Below are positions 11,621 through 26,600 of a DNA stretch of 64,000 nucleotides, piece by piece (positions within the stretch are counted from its first letter, which is position 1; each line of letters begins with the position of its first letter). The notes below the pieces were generated by a model. It saw nothing but the letters and a program-made list of their open reading frames with translations. It did no database searches and was not told where the DNA came from. Made by a program: the position numbers and the translations under genes. The stretch is from Lytechinus pictus (taxonomy: Eukaryota; Echinodermata; Echinoidea; Temnopleuroida; Toxopneustidae). The stretch spans positions 10,102,001 to 10,166,000 of the forward strand of contig NC_087249.1 in the NCBI RefSeq assembly GCF_037042905.1, read 5' to 3'.

Positions 11621-14600
11621 CTGTGGAGAGAGAGAGAGAGACATGGCAAACGATCATGAATTAACAAATCTACACACCTCTAGATTAAAGATAAAAAATA
11701 CCAGTAGTGGTAACGACCTCAAAATGAGTTCGAAAAGAATTCAATAAAATTACCACCCAAGTGTTTATATGTATAAATAGAAAATATGTGCCAAATGGCT
11801 CAGGAAGAAAATGCGAAATTGCTGAGAAATTAGCAAAATATGCACAGAATTCCATCAAATGTCAGGTATTTTTCCAAGCAATATTAATACACAATCCCAC
11901 ATATGCCATTCTGTGTTATTGATCATCAGAATTATCAGTTTTCAGCCAAGATTTCATGATATCAAAAAGATAAGTTTACACTAATGTACCAGATGTAGAT
12001 CAATGATAACATTGTGACCTTGATTTAAAAGACTCTCATGAAATAATAGCTTGTTGCAATTAGTTTCTTTTACCTTTAATAGTAGAAAAGAAGGACACAT
12101 GGACTTTGATTTTCCCCATCACCCCCCATGTGAAAAGGCTTGTAGGCAATACATTTTTATTGGTTTCAATGAAAAATGTACTTTTAGAGTTAACAGAAGT
12201 TTCAGAAATCGGAAAGATATTATCTTAAATCAATTGTTTGGCATCAAATTTAATTCACACTTTCATCTTTATTTTAACTTTATTTTCATATATTTTTTCT
12301 AGACACCACATGAAAAAAACCCAGCAATTTGTGAAAGTAATGAAAATACTTTGTTATTAACTTGAGGAGCAAAATATATGATCAATTGATCACTTAAAAT
12401 GAAGGCATATCTCAACAACTTATTCAAGCATTCGACAGTACAATACAAACATTGAAAATCTGCATACAACATGCATCGAATGATCATTTTAGACAGTTCG
12501 AAACATACTTACTTTTAAGAATTCCATACGTAACATCAAAAGGTTCGCCAAACGAGGGATCAAATGCATAGTATATAACAAGACCCACTATCCACACAAC
12601 AATGGTCCTACAAGCATCTATTAAGGTTCGGTGGACAGCTGTGTTAAAGAATAAGCAGAACAAATTTATTGTTCAGAAGTTGGCACAACTTTGAGAAGTT
12701 GGGCAATTCCATCCCAGAAAAATTCGCCATTTTCATGACTTTTTCAATCTGCTGGCCAAACAAATTAAGAAAGACAACTTGTATTGGGAAATACAAGTAC
12801 TTGTAGGTAGCCTTGTACAAAAAAGACAAGCAACAAAAACATTTTTGTTTATGAATGAATTAGAGGTGAAAATGTTGCATGTCATATGGGACATCTCTGC
12901 ATCCAGTATGACACGCAACATTTTCTCCTCTGATTTACCCTTAAACAACAAATTTTTGTTGGTTGTCATGTTTTCACAAGTTTACCCACTAGTACTTTAT
13001 AATTACCACAAAACAAAGTTTTATTGTTCGAACATTCAGCCAAGTGACCTGAAACTGTTGTCTAAATTTCCAATATGACACCATGGAATTGCCCAGTTTC
13101 ATAAGAGTAAAAGATGCTAATTCTATGGTAGAGGGGTATATATATATGATTGTTTAAAATATGTAAATTATCAATACAGCATGTTTTATTCGTACAAGAT
13201 GGTATTTAGTATGTGGAAAATAGAGCCTGGTCATCTGAACCCCTCTCACACTCTCACAGCAGTTTGGGGGATGCAGGAAGGATCAGCCCAAACCCCGACC
13301 CCCCACCCCCATCTAGGGCATTTTTAAGCAACTGTTTTGTCCAACACTTAGGAACTGCATGCCCAGATGTAAATGAGTAATGTGTGTTCATCATTTACAT
13401 TGGTGTCAATGTAATTTAACAGCATATTTTCTACAATATCTTTCCACAGAACGATAATTTCTTCCCCAAATTTTGCCTGAACGTGCAACATACAAAGTGT
13501 GTTTCAGAAACAACAATAACTCAAATTTGACTGATGTGTCACTTGCTTTCTTTTGCCAGAGTTGGGCAGTGCATGTTATCATTACCTGTTAGTGATTTTG
13601 TAACAGAAAGTCCAAAGTAGTTGTATCCTGAAATGGAAAGAAGATAAAGTAGACAGAAAGCCAGCAGCCTCGGACTGTTGCCAATTTGAAGCATAGCATC
13701 TATGCTGTCCTCGTAACGACCCGTGTATGCATTCTCATCAGGGATGAAGTATAATATAGGAAGAACAATCTGCAAAGAACAAGATAGAGTTTTTGTGATT
13801 CGATCCGAAAAGTTTGAATTGAACTTGATGCCAAGGCATTGAATGAAGATTATCTTCCCTATTTTTTAATCTTCTGTTTACTTTAAAATACATTTTGCAA
13901 TTCATCGGCTCTCTTGTAAACCTAGAAGCCTATTAAATTTTTTTTTTCAGGAACAGGATTTGTTACAGATAGAGTAAAAAAAATATATGTTCATCATCAT
14001 TGTGCCAATCAATGTCTCAAAAGTCTTGTGCATTACTTTACAAGCAGCTTTGTGAAGCACCCCCTCTCACCACCCTTGCTTGAGTCAATTGCTTCAGCTG
14101 TGAGAACCCAGCACTGACCACACTACAAATCGGACGCATCTGAGAATGAAGCAACAATGGTACGCCAGGCTTCGCGATCTGACATGAGAGTTGGTAAATT
14201 ATGTAACAAATTACTTGTATCCTTACATATGTAATCAACAAAATTTAAAGGTCTCCGTCCTCTCGTTTTGTCGAGAGAGGTGCAACAAACGTACATCAGA
14301 AGTGACTTCCTTTTCACTGCGGAAACAGTGACCAGCAAGTCTCATACTACGTTTAATTACCGTGGTGGAGATATGTGGAAGATCTCCATAAATTTCATTT
14401 TTTGTTTTGTGATCTCTCCAACGAATATTTTGTACCCTCATTAAAAGTCGAGTATATGTGCCATCAAGTCTATCTTTTAAAGGACTTCTTGATTGTCCAT
14501 GTTTCTATATACCATACAAAAGGATACTTTCTACACGTGCCCTAAACAGGAAGAGTTTTATCAACAGAGAAATATTTGATTCCCAAATCAAATGCAGCTT

Positions 14601-17600
14601 ATTCCATGCAATAGCTTAACATGATCTGCATATCCACTTCTTTAAGCTTGGCCCTTTCCCTTGTCAGTATTGGCCCAGCATTTGTAGTAAAGGCCCGGTC
14701 CCACTGCACTTACGGATGCAAAGCGGATGTCAAACGTAAACGAATCTTGCCATCCGTTGGAAAATGCTATGCATCCATTGTGTACTCATTGCATACGTGC
14801 TTAATATGCTCTATATCCATCGAGCATCCGTCCACTGTGATTTCATCGTTCGCCCATTTTGTCCACTGTCTGGAGCGGATGAAAACGGATGGAGCCACCC
14901 CAAAATTTTGCTTATAAATATGTTGTGTCCATCGGCCAGTGGGACCGGGCCTCAAGTTACAACCATCATACAATCCCTGATACTACAGTCACACCAAGGA
15001 AACTGAATCCAAATTGACCGACGATATACCACTGATATTAACGTAATAGCTTTGGTCGGTCTCGAGTTGGATCATTTGGTGTGACCGGACCATAATGGTC
15101 TGTTAAAATGAACACTTACCAATCCCAAGATGAAGAATCCAAATATGCCCTCCATTCCTACCACCTGGAAAATAAACAAAATATTACTTTATTGACATGT
15201 TGTTTGTTTTGTGTTCTTCATCAAACCATCCTTTCATTCTGTCATTCTATCATGCTATTAATTCATGCCTCATTATCTCAACTACTGTTTCCATCTCCGT
15301 TCATAAGCTCACTATCATCATGTTTCCACCCCTGACCAGTTGTGTAAATATTGACCATGCTGTATTACCTCCACATACACAAAAGTTTGAGTGACATCAT
15401 CAAGTTATATTGAAATGAAACCTTAGCCTGCAAGCACAGACTCATATTTGACACTTTCACCAACAGCAGGTCTAGAGTAAAGACTAGACGCCAAAGACTC
15501 TGTCTGTGCTTGGGTAGAGCCAGCCACACGGTACATAGTGAATGTAGTCTCACTACTTCAGACTCTGGATTATGGACTATGCGAATTGCGAAATCAAAGG
15601 GTCTGTGCGTGCAGACTAATGAAACCTATGGCAATAAATTTCATTGGCCCTTAGATCACTTGTGTGCTACATAAACATATCATAAAAATGACCATATGAT
15701 TGTGATTTTTTCTGCATGGTCAGCCCCCCCCCCCCACTTTGAAAACCGTTCCGCGGCCCCTGCACATGACTATACTCTCATGATTGTATCACCATATTTC
15801 ATATTGTGTTAACATAACGTATTTGTTACTATCTACACAATCAATTTTGAAGCAAGACAAACCTTAACTATAATTTTTTATGTGTTATAAGATTAGCCTC
15901 TACTGTGATAAATAAATAATATAAAATAATAAATAGACATCTGTAAGAAATAAAAAAGGCCATTTTGATGAACTTGAAGGAGCACTATATCCTCGTCTGT
16001 CCCCCATAAACCAAATCTCCTTAACCTGAGAAACAACCAAAAAAGACATTTCTTAACATTTTTCTAGAGACACATTTCATACCTGTAGTGGAGGATAAGC
16101 TCTCTTTTTAAGAAAGATTTCTTCAATAATCATCTGAACAGCATTCATCACTTGACCTCCTAATATTAACAAGATTCCTGGAATATAAAATAACAGTAAA
16201 AAAATGTCATGAAACTGGGCTTTATAGCATGCCCCTGCTAAATAAACATAATTAAATAATATAAGATTTTTATAGCGCATGTATTCACCTTGCTAGGTGC
16301 TCAAGGCGCTCCTATATTACCCCGGCTAAGCTAGTCTACCGATTCTGGTGCGCACAGCTTTTTGAGGAATTACTTGCTGTCGGTACCCATTTACCTCACC
16401 TGGGTCGAGTGCAGCACAATGCGGATAAATTTCTTGCTGGAGTAAAACATGCCATGGCTAGGATTCGAACCCACGACCCTCTGTTGGAAAGGCGAGAGTC
16501 AGAACCACTAGATCACGACGAACCCACACTAAAGCGCTAAACATTCTTTGCTTTTAGATGTTAGAGCTACGAGCTCCTAAATCGCATCTTTCTGGAGATG
16601 GTGATGATGAAATTTATAAAGTAGTCCAAAATAGACAGAATCACATCTGATTAAAATATGACTGCAACAGATCATACAATGCATATATGCACACAAATAC
16701 ATACAATACATTTTTCATAATTCAGGTTTACAAACCTCTATCTTTACTAAACTGCAAAAGCCCTATGCTAAAACCATCATATACATACACGTACATACAT
16801 GACTTTCAGATTGGTATTTTCAAACTGCAACATATTTGTTTACACCATGTTTCAAGAACCTTTTTTTATCTTAATTTGCTAACCACTTTAATCAAATACT
16901 GAATACATGCTTCTATTCTACTGTATTTACTTACCTAAGACAGTTTGACCTACTTCTGAAGTTCCTTCCTCTGCAAATATTGTTGACATGCCAACTAACA
17001 CTAGTCCAAACTAAATGAAAAAAAAAACAAAAAAACTAATGATTCAAAATAGGGGATGAAATACATAGAAAATATGTATAGGATTCTGACGAAACAATAT
17101 CATGAATTAAATAAATTTGTTTACAATCTCTCCTCCAGAAGAGAAATATATCACCTAATTATCAAGCTTGCCTTCACCTTTCATGAGAAATGTGATACAT
17201 AGAAAATTACCAATTAGTGCTGGGCCATATTTCAATATCAAAATTATGCAATATTGAAAAAATATTTAATATTCAATAATGGTATTAGGATAACTGCAGT
17301 AACATGATATGAACAAAATATTTTTGGTTATGAAAAGTTAACCACAATTCAATGACCAGAATGATGTTCTGTATTGCTTAACCCCAACTTAGAACTTTGT
17401 ATTAAGTTTGTACCCAAATACCTCCTTTTCTGGCACAAGCTCCGATGAAAGCCTTACTTTCATTTCCCCCTTCCCTACTCTCACAGAATTGCAGCTCATA
17501 ATGAATTTTCAGACTCTCCGATATATCGTGTTATCAGCGATATTTTGCTGGCGATTATTGAGTAACAATGAAATCTAAATATCGGCCAGCACTGTTACCT

Positions 17601-20600
17601 GGTACCCATCAAATAGAAATAAAATTTTACAATAGACATTTCAATTATGTGGCCTTCATTCTGAAGTCCACTTTATTTTTAATAGGCCATTGTCTTACTC
17701 TGCTAAAGTTATGGGAAGCTGAACACTGTTTACCCCATGCTTTAATGGTGAAGAATGTTATTTATTCTTGACAAAAAGTTATGAATAATTCAAGTTTCAA
17801 ATGAGCTGATAAATTGAATAAATCGAACCAGTAGAGTTCAAGATTTGTGTCACAATTTGCTATCCATATTTAAACCATATTCTGTTCTAACAAGTCTATA
17901 TATTCTAACTCTTTATACTCTCTTCATTTTTTTTTTTTTTCTTTTCAGGTTCTGCATTTGTGAACTTGAAACTGGATCAAAGTTCTTGCATTTCAGGGCA
18001 TAATTTTAATTTTTATGATTGAATAGTTCATGTTGCTATGTAAGGGTTTTATGATGTTACATCTTGGCTATACACTTGAATGGATATCTTTTTGTCATAT
18101 TCCTCATTCTTTGGTTCCTTTAAATGAAGGAAAGTTAAATTGCTTTAACTTTCTACTTTTAAGGGGGAGGTATGTCATGTACTTGTGCAATTTTTGTTAG
18201 CGCAAGAGGGCGCTCTGCGTAATAAAAGGAGATCCAAGGTAATCTTATGATTTATTGTCTTTATTTCCCTGTTTTCTTTTATATTGTTGATGGAGTAATT
18301 GTGATATAGTCATATCAGGAAGGGCATTTTCTGAAGCTCCCCCCTGATATGACATAATTAAATCAAACCAGAATTCAGAATAAAGGCCTACGTATCTTTC
18401 TGCTGTCCTTTATAGCACTAAGTATAGAATGCTACACATTTACCCTGCCAAGATAGAATATTGTATTTAAACAAAATGGTGCAATTTCTTACTTCTTTTT
18501 CTTAAATTTGTTTGTACTGATAACATACCCTTTTTATATCCGAATCTAACTTGGAGGGAGTTACTCTGCTCATAAATCACTCTTTCCTCTCCAATACTCA
18601 CCACTGTAACACTCATTCCTGTCCAGTGAAACCACTTTAGCTGTCTTTTCAAGAAGATTTTCTGAAAGTTGAGAACAAAATTATGGATTATTGCAAACAA
18701 AAGAATAGAGATGGAATTACTATTTAACCCTTGAACCCCCAACATGAATCACTGACTATTAAAGGCTAATTTAAAGTTCTAAAAAAGCTAAGGAACATCA
18801 TTGTGTAAAGAGTCGATGGGATATAATTGTTATGATGTGAATTCATAATTAACATAGAATTAAATGCAGAGACACAGAAATCATGGGTGCAGTTGCAATG
18901 AAATTTAATGTAACTCTCCCAGAATATACTGCGTAGCTTACATGTTGGTACAAGCCTCTTCGCAGATGTTGATTTATATTGCTTAGCTTAGATCAGGGAT
19001 TCTCAAATGGTGGCGCACCGAGCCTTGCAGAGTGGCGCTTGGGAGCCGGTATAAAAAATAAATAAGATATGGAAAAATGGGGGTGCAAAAAATGTATCTA
19101 CCAATAGGCCTAACCTGGAAATGAGGATTTGGTGATCATTTTATTACGAAAACAAACGGTTTCTGTGCCACACAAGTGATTTGAAAGCCCCGGTCATAGG
19201 ATTGCTATTTCTACGGCGAGTAATTTTGCATTTCCAGAGTATATGTTTTGGTTTAGCTTTAAACATAAAATAATATGATATTCAAAGAAAATAGATAATG
19301 AATTTGAGACATATCAACAAGCATAAACTTTATTTCCGAAGCCGATTAAAATCAAAAGTTGTAAAAGTGAAATATGCTCCGATGTATTGTCTCTACCGTG
19401 ATTGCCTGCATGCACTCTTGCTTAATATGAACTGAATGAAAGATACTGCACGTGAGTTGTAGAGAGGGGGGCAGTTTGGGGCGTTAGTGCAGTGCAACGC
19501 CTGATTTTTCAGCCCTTGCAAAATTAGGGAAATTATGGCATACAGATGGGGGTGGGGCTTGGGGGCTTCGCAAATGTTTCACAGCCGAGAAAAAAAGGAG
19601 AAAAAAGAAAATAAGGAAAGGGTAAGAGTGGAACGCTGTTTGATTTTCTACAGATTTCATACATTTTCATTTTCATACAGATGGGGGTGGGGCTTGGGGG
19701 CTTCGCAAATGTTTCACAGCCAAGAAAAAAAGGAGAAAAAGAAAATAAGGAAAGGGTAAGAGTGGAACGCTGTTTGATTTTCTTAATATTATGTCAAAAT
19801 CTATCCAAAATATAGGTTTTGATATTGAAAAGCTCAACATTTTTTATCGCTCGCTGCGCTCGCTCGCATATTTTAAGAAATTTTGCTCCAGCCGCCATAT
19901 CTGGCCCCCTCAATTTTTTACTCATTACGCCACTTGCTTCAGCCACTAGATCTGGTGCAGAACAGTCTGAACTAGTGGTATCACTCACTGTAAAAAGTAT
20001 CTGTATTTTTACAACAAATGCTGTCAGCAGAGTTTCCATGATTGTGTGCAAAATTACAGAAGTGTTGTTTATTTTTTTCCTAGAAATATTCAAGAGAGAG
20101 AAACAATATACATTGGTCAGGACTAACACATTTCATCTGTTTTAACTATTGGCCTATTCTATAAAAACTCTGATTTTGTTATTTTTTCTTTCTTATTCAT
20201 GGAAAAATTAACATCAATACAGTAAAAAGAAAATACACACATTTTATGGCGACTCTGCTGACATCAATTTTGCTGTAAGAATACAGATTTCTTTTGTCTA
20301 CAATGCTGGTAGGCCAATATTGTGAAAACGTCACAAATCATTTTTCTTTTAATCAATTGTGTAGATTGTTGGCATTTGTATTTCTTCTATTGATATCAAT
20401 TAGAGCCCATATTCCAAAGCTTCGGGGGCTCTGCCCCCTGGACCCCTTCCGCAATATTTCGCTTGTTTGCGTAATGGATAGTGGAGCATTATAGATTCTC
20501 AACAAGAAATGTGGAGCTTCAAAGAAAGTAATTGAGAATGGCTGGCTTAGATATATCTGAATGAGGCCTTAGTCCTAAAAGGGGAGCAAACTGTTTGTCG

Positions 20601-23600
20601 TCTTTCATTCACTGTGTCATAAATAGCTAGTCTTAAACAAGTGGAATGCCTCTGGCCGTCTCACCTGCATCACGCGATTCAATATAGCAGCAGTGCTGAT
20701 TTTGAAAACTACTATAACTCGCACAAGATGTTCAGTGATACTTGGTTACTCTTATTTCCACGTTTTATGAACTAGACCAATACACTTATAGAGATATGAT
20801 GGCAATTCAACAAATACCCCCAACATGGCCAAAGTTCTTTGACCTTACATGACCTTTGACCTTGATCATGTGACCTGAAACTTGCACAGGATGTTCAGTA
20901 ATACTTGATTACTATTATGTCCAGGTTTCATGAATCAGATCCATAAACTTTCAAAGTTATGATGGTAATTCAACAGATACCCCCAATTCGGCCAAAGTTC
21001 ATTGACCCTAAATGACCTTTGACCTTGGTCATGTGATGTGAAACTCATGCAGGATGTTCAGTGATACTTGATTAACCTTATGTATAAGTTTCATGAACTA
21101 GGTCCATATATTTTCTAAGTTATGATGACATTTCAAAAACTTAACCTTAGGTTAAGATTTTGATGTTGATTCCCCCAACATGGTCTAAGTTCATTGACCC
21201 TAAATGACCTTTGACCTTGGTCATGTGACATGAAACTCAGGCAGGATGTTCAGTAATACTTGATTAACCTTATGGCCAAGTTTCATGAACTAGGTCCATA
21301 TACTTTCTAAGTTATGCTGTCATTTCAAAAACTTAACCTCAGGTTAAGATTTGGTGTTGACGCCGCCGTCGCCGTCGGAAAAGCGGCGCCTATAGTCTCA
21401 CTCTGCTATGCAGGTGAGACAAAAATGCCTTTTTTGAGATAACTATCAATAATATAGAGCATAAATTAGCCAACAATTTTTCTTGTATAAAGAAACAAAT
21501 TGATTTGAGGGAAAGCACTGTTAACCTACTCAGTAACACAATTATTGTGGTAGAAATATATTGTGTTGTGAATAAGCATGTCATTAACATTTCAATGGGC
21601 CTGAATCACAAGACTAAACTGCTCAGAATGTTGCATTATGGGTTAGCAACCTGACCAGATATAGGTGTTTAGGGGCTTGAGATGGTTACCGGTTTGTATC
21701 TGCTTTAAAAGATCAAAATAAACGATTAAAACAAAACCTTGCTGAATCAGTCCAGTTACTGATGGAACTTCATTCTCTAGATCATAATAATAATAAATTT
21801 AATAAGCATTTATACTGTATCATCTTTCTAGAAATCATCTATTCAAAGGCGCATTGTTATTATCATTACGCCAGCTTTAGCTCAAGCAGCCTTCCAGCAG
21901 TCAGTGCATTTCAAGGAATTAATCCTGCTGGGTACCCATCCACCTCACCTGGGTTGAGTGCAGCACAATGTGGGTAAATTTCTTGCTGAAGGAAAACACA
22001 TCATGGCTAGGAATCGAACCCAAGTCCCTGTGATTGAGAGACGGGAGTCGTAACCACTAGACCACGATGCCCCCGCAATGGGAGAAAAAAGTTAACAGGT
22101 AACTCCATCCATGAAATCCTCCTTAGTCCATGATCCACCATGATCCACCCATGTCAAATATCTTTGGACCACAGACATCTGTTCTACTTACAGGAGGCAA
22201 TACATCATGCATCATTGATTGATCCGATTAACCTCAACTATGGAAAGCCAGCAACGTCAACAGATAAAATGCATATTTGCTCAAAATGATTTCTACATCT
22301 ATCTTTTTCTTTTGACAATTGAGTATGCAAAGGACATTGTGCAAATTTCCTTCAGGAAAAATTATGACATTGGGCGGTGCTGCACCAGCCCGAGTTTGCT
22401 CAATCTCAAGATTTTAGCCCGATCGGCCCTCTTCGCGATTAATCTTGAGATTCCAGAAACCCTGTCTCCACCAGCGCAAGAACAGCAATTTGTGCTCGAG
22501 CGAGGCATCGATGCATTATGGTGTGACGCAGTGAATAAATAATCCTGAGTGAGTCTGCACCTGTGAATTAGCGGGATAATTTGTAAAATAGCACGCTATT
22601 TTGCAAATAATCCCAAGTTGACTTGGGATTGCAATTTGAGATTAATCCAGCGACTAGCGCAATATTTGCCTCTCCATTACAAATAATCTCAAAATTTTTC
22701 AGATCGGGATAATTTACCAGATCAGAAATAGCGCGCTAATTTGAAAACTCGGGCTGGTGCAGACGGCCCTATTGATGGATTTCCATTTAGTTGAAAATGA
22801 TCGGATCAATCACAACTCTTTGTAAGGTGGGGCCCTGGTCCCAAAACTTGCTTTGACTGAGGCGATTATTCCACTTTATACAGAACGTCCACTTATGCGG
22901 ATTTGACAATATTCTCAAACTTACCGAGAGTATTCCAGTGAAGATGATGATGGAACCTCGGAGCATTTGCCACACCGATGCCGAGACGTAGAGGAGACCT
23001 ATACCAGCTAGTGTCGTCCCAAGAAGGTCACAGAGGGTCGGTAAAACGATGATGGGTTGAAAGATTCTGCATAACAAAAATGTGATTATATACAACTGGT
23101 TATTATTATGTATGGTAACACCTGAAAGCTTCTTTTGATACAGGTGTATCAAACAAGGGAAACCAAAGATTCACATGAGATGAGATATTTATTAAATACG
23201 TTGTGATCAAACTAAATTATATCATTACAAAGTAGGCATTCAAAGATATCTAGATCAACTCAGCCCTAGTAAATTTACTTAAGTTTGAAAAAGTCTAGAT
23301 TTGATAAACTATACATTCTAATTAATGTGGATACCATGCCAAAAATTATTTTTTATTTATTTTCAGGGGCTACAATTACTTTTCATTTTCACAACCTGTT
23401 GCCAAAATGTTGAATTGTTAGGCACCCTGATCATTCCTTGGATATATGCACATTTTAAAAATTATTATTATTATTAAATCTGTTACAATGGATATGATTT
23501 AACACTGCATTGAAAAGGGATTATCAGGGGCCTTTTTTAATTTCCAGTGCTTTTTTTTATAGCATTTTGGCGGGGGTCAAAATTGCCTTGAGCCCCCATT

Positions 23601-26600
23601 TATTTTTTGTACCTGGTGGGTACCTACCTTGGTTGTTTCAGCATGACACCAGCAGGTGGTGCATCTTGAAAATGGGTCTCCCTGAGCTGAAAAAAATAGA
23701 GATAGAATCATACGAATCATATATTAAAAGCACTACTTTTAAATCTAAGTTTGATATAGGGGACTGCTACCTACAAGCAGCAGTCCTCTCCATACCCAAT
23801 CTGTTATATAAACTACCTATTGTACATTATGAACTGGTTGTTTACTTGAATTATATTTGTTTGTTGGATGGATATGGAAACAAATGAAATGAATGAAATA
23901 TGCTATGTCATCTTCACAAATGAGTTCCTTTTTATCAAAATAACCAGTGACAAACAAATTTCTATAATTTCACAGCCTGCCCCTTCTCCCCTTCCTCGCC
24001 TTGCCCCTCTCCTCTCTTCACCTCTTGTCTTCTATTTCTTTTCATCTCTTCATTCCATCTTCTTTTATCCTTTTTTTTTTTTTTTTTTTTGTGTGTGATC
24101 AATTATGAGTTATAAAATTGCAAAATATGAAAATCAGAGTATCCATAATAGTACCTTAATCGTCATAATGTCATTAAAGTTATCAGTATTGCCAATATCT
24201 ATAGACTACAGAGCAGCAGAAATACTTTCATATTTTCTTACAAAGTACCAAAAAAATTTAACTTTGCTCTCACTTAAGTTACTGTACCTGTCTTCTAAAT
24301 GCTTCTCTTTCGTGACGTCTGGCAATCAGCAATCCCAACAAGCACAAGCTTTCCCCTGGGGAGACAGAAATGAATGAAAATAATGAATACAATGTCTTTT
24401 CATTTACGTAAATATTTTGCATGCAAGCTATAATTTCAACAGACTTTAATTCAGTATTTGATATTATTATACACTTGATAAATATTCATGGCTGAAAAGG
24501 ATATTGATACTGAGTTGGCAGATGAACATGATGATATGAACAGGCTAAGTATATTGTGGGAGAGAAACAAAAGAAATCTATATAAAGGTAGAGCAAAACC
24601 AAAGAAAGAAAAGATGGGGAGAGTGAAAGTGGGGGGGAGTTGTCAAAATTTTCCTGTACAAAATGATGCCCCCCCCCCTGGAAAATTCTGATTCCACCCC
24701 TGGATGGGTAAATATTGATTATCTACAATATATTACCATTTTTATATTGCATGAAACTATAAATCTTTGATAAAATAAACAGTCATGTATATTCACCCAT
24801 GAACATGATGATGGTTTGAAACCAGGGATGATCAAATTCATGCTCTGTTGCAGTCTTTGTTCCATTCGGCCCTTGGGGAATGGCTACTCCCTTCACACTA
24901 CACAAATGAAAAACAATGATATAAAATGGATGAAGACATGAAGAAGTGGCTTCCTATTAAGTGATTGTTATTTTAAAAACTAATGAATTGTCATATTCCC
25001 AACATACTGTATGAAGATGAAACAATATAGACCCCAGAAATCTGTTTTGAACATTTTAATTTTTTTGTTTTGTTCCTCTAGAAGAAGTCCAGCCATGCCA
25101 GAAGAATTCACAGATGAAACAGAAACTGATGCTATTGATCTAGCATTAGATCTACGTTACATTGAGTTCCAATCCTTAGAAAATGTAATTAATAGCATAA
25201 TTATTGAATTCATTTTTAGGAGGAAGGTTAAATTTGATAAGTAGACCTACTCCAACCAAAAAAAAGAAGAAAAAACGAAACAGCATTTCTACTAAAAAGC
25301 ATTACCCTGATATATTCTTTATTAGCATTATTAATAATAAAAATATATTATCACAAACATTGCTCAAAACTTACCTCAAAGTTTCCTAAATAGTGTGCTG
25401 GAAATGCATGTATGCATACTGGTCCCTATACTGTGTGGGCTAGTGGCTTGAAATAGGTATTTTAAAGTCTTTTTTATGCTGACCTAGGACTGTGTGTGAC
25501 TCTGAGAGGAGCCGTGGAAACATGTGACATCAACAAATTATCACCTTGCCTGTCAGAAAATGTAACGATGTCGCTAAATGTAACTACATGGTTCACTTAA
25601 ATTCAAAATATATTTAAAGAACAGTTGGGGCCAACTCACGTATTGACTTTTGGGGCACATTTCTATACTACAGCAGTAACAGCACACATCTAGTGCCAGT
25701 GCCTACCCTAAATTTGAATAAATTAACATTTTCAATGGAATGGAATCTTGATTGATTGATTGATTCATTTATTTCCACACTTCATAAAAAGAACAATACA
25801 GAGTAAAGATGGTATTACAAAATACAGTACAATATATTCCGATGCATAAAGAGAACATACACTACACAAAACAATATACCAAAATATGAACAATACTTAA
25901 ATCAGACAAGAAGAGAAACAGTATATGTAAATGTGGGGGATCATTTAAAAAGTTAAAAACTTATAACATAATCCCAATTTTGTCAATAAAAGTTTGAGTT
26001 TTGCAGAGAAAGACTAGAAGAAAAAAAAAAAAGAAAAAAAAAATGTAATTGAGGTAACTTAGTCTAGGAAATTAAAGTTTTTGTAGAAGAAATGTTTTAA
26101 GTTTATATTTAAATACATTAAGGGATAGAGAACTTTTGACATTTTCAGGGAGACTGTCCCAGAATACAGGACCATTATGAATGATTGACTTTCGGGATAA
26201 TGATAATTTCCCACATGATACACGGTAATCAGATTTTCTTCTAGTATCATAATTGTGAATATCAGAATTTTCTTAAGTAATTTCTTATAGTATAAATACA
26301 TAAAGATACCAAGATTGTAACTATATAATTTATACACAGGCAATATTTTAAACTTAAGAAATCTTCAATTGGATCACTTGTTCATGCTTATTTCATCAGA
26401 AGAGCAACTACAGTGGGCTACGCTTCAGGAAAGAAGGGCACAACAGCGAGCTAGCATGGTCTACTGCATCATCAACAAGATTATTGTCTGACGAGTACGA
26501 TAATATGCCAACGGCAGTCTGTACTTTAATATAGGAAGAAGAAGAAGAACAGGAAAAATATTTTGACAACACGTGCATGACATTGTGATTGTCACAGGGA

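Noticed and set aside
16440..16530. tRNA gene suggested by A- and B-box matches
   Set aside because: The same head is followed by a shared SINE body in four copies and the cloverleaf is not preserved, so it is a SINE promoter and not a tRNA.
19794..20145. Overlapping 108-111-codon frames on both strands
   Set aside because: They lie inside the non-autonomous hAT element and do not resemble a transposase.
22219..22542. 107-codon plus-strand frame
   Set aside because: It overlaps the MITE at 22372-22769 and has no protein-like composition.
25011..25244. Plus-strand 77-codon frame with an acidic EEFTDETETDAIDL stretch
   Set aside because: No family recognised, no splice context that leads to another exon, and it lies in an intron of a minus-strand gene.
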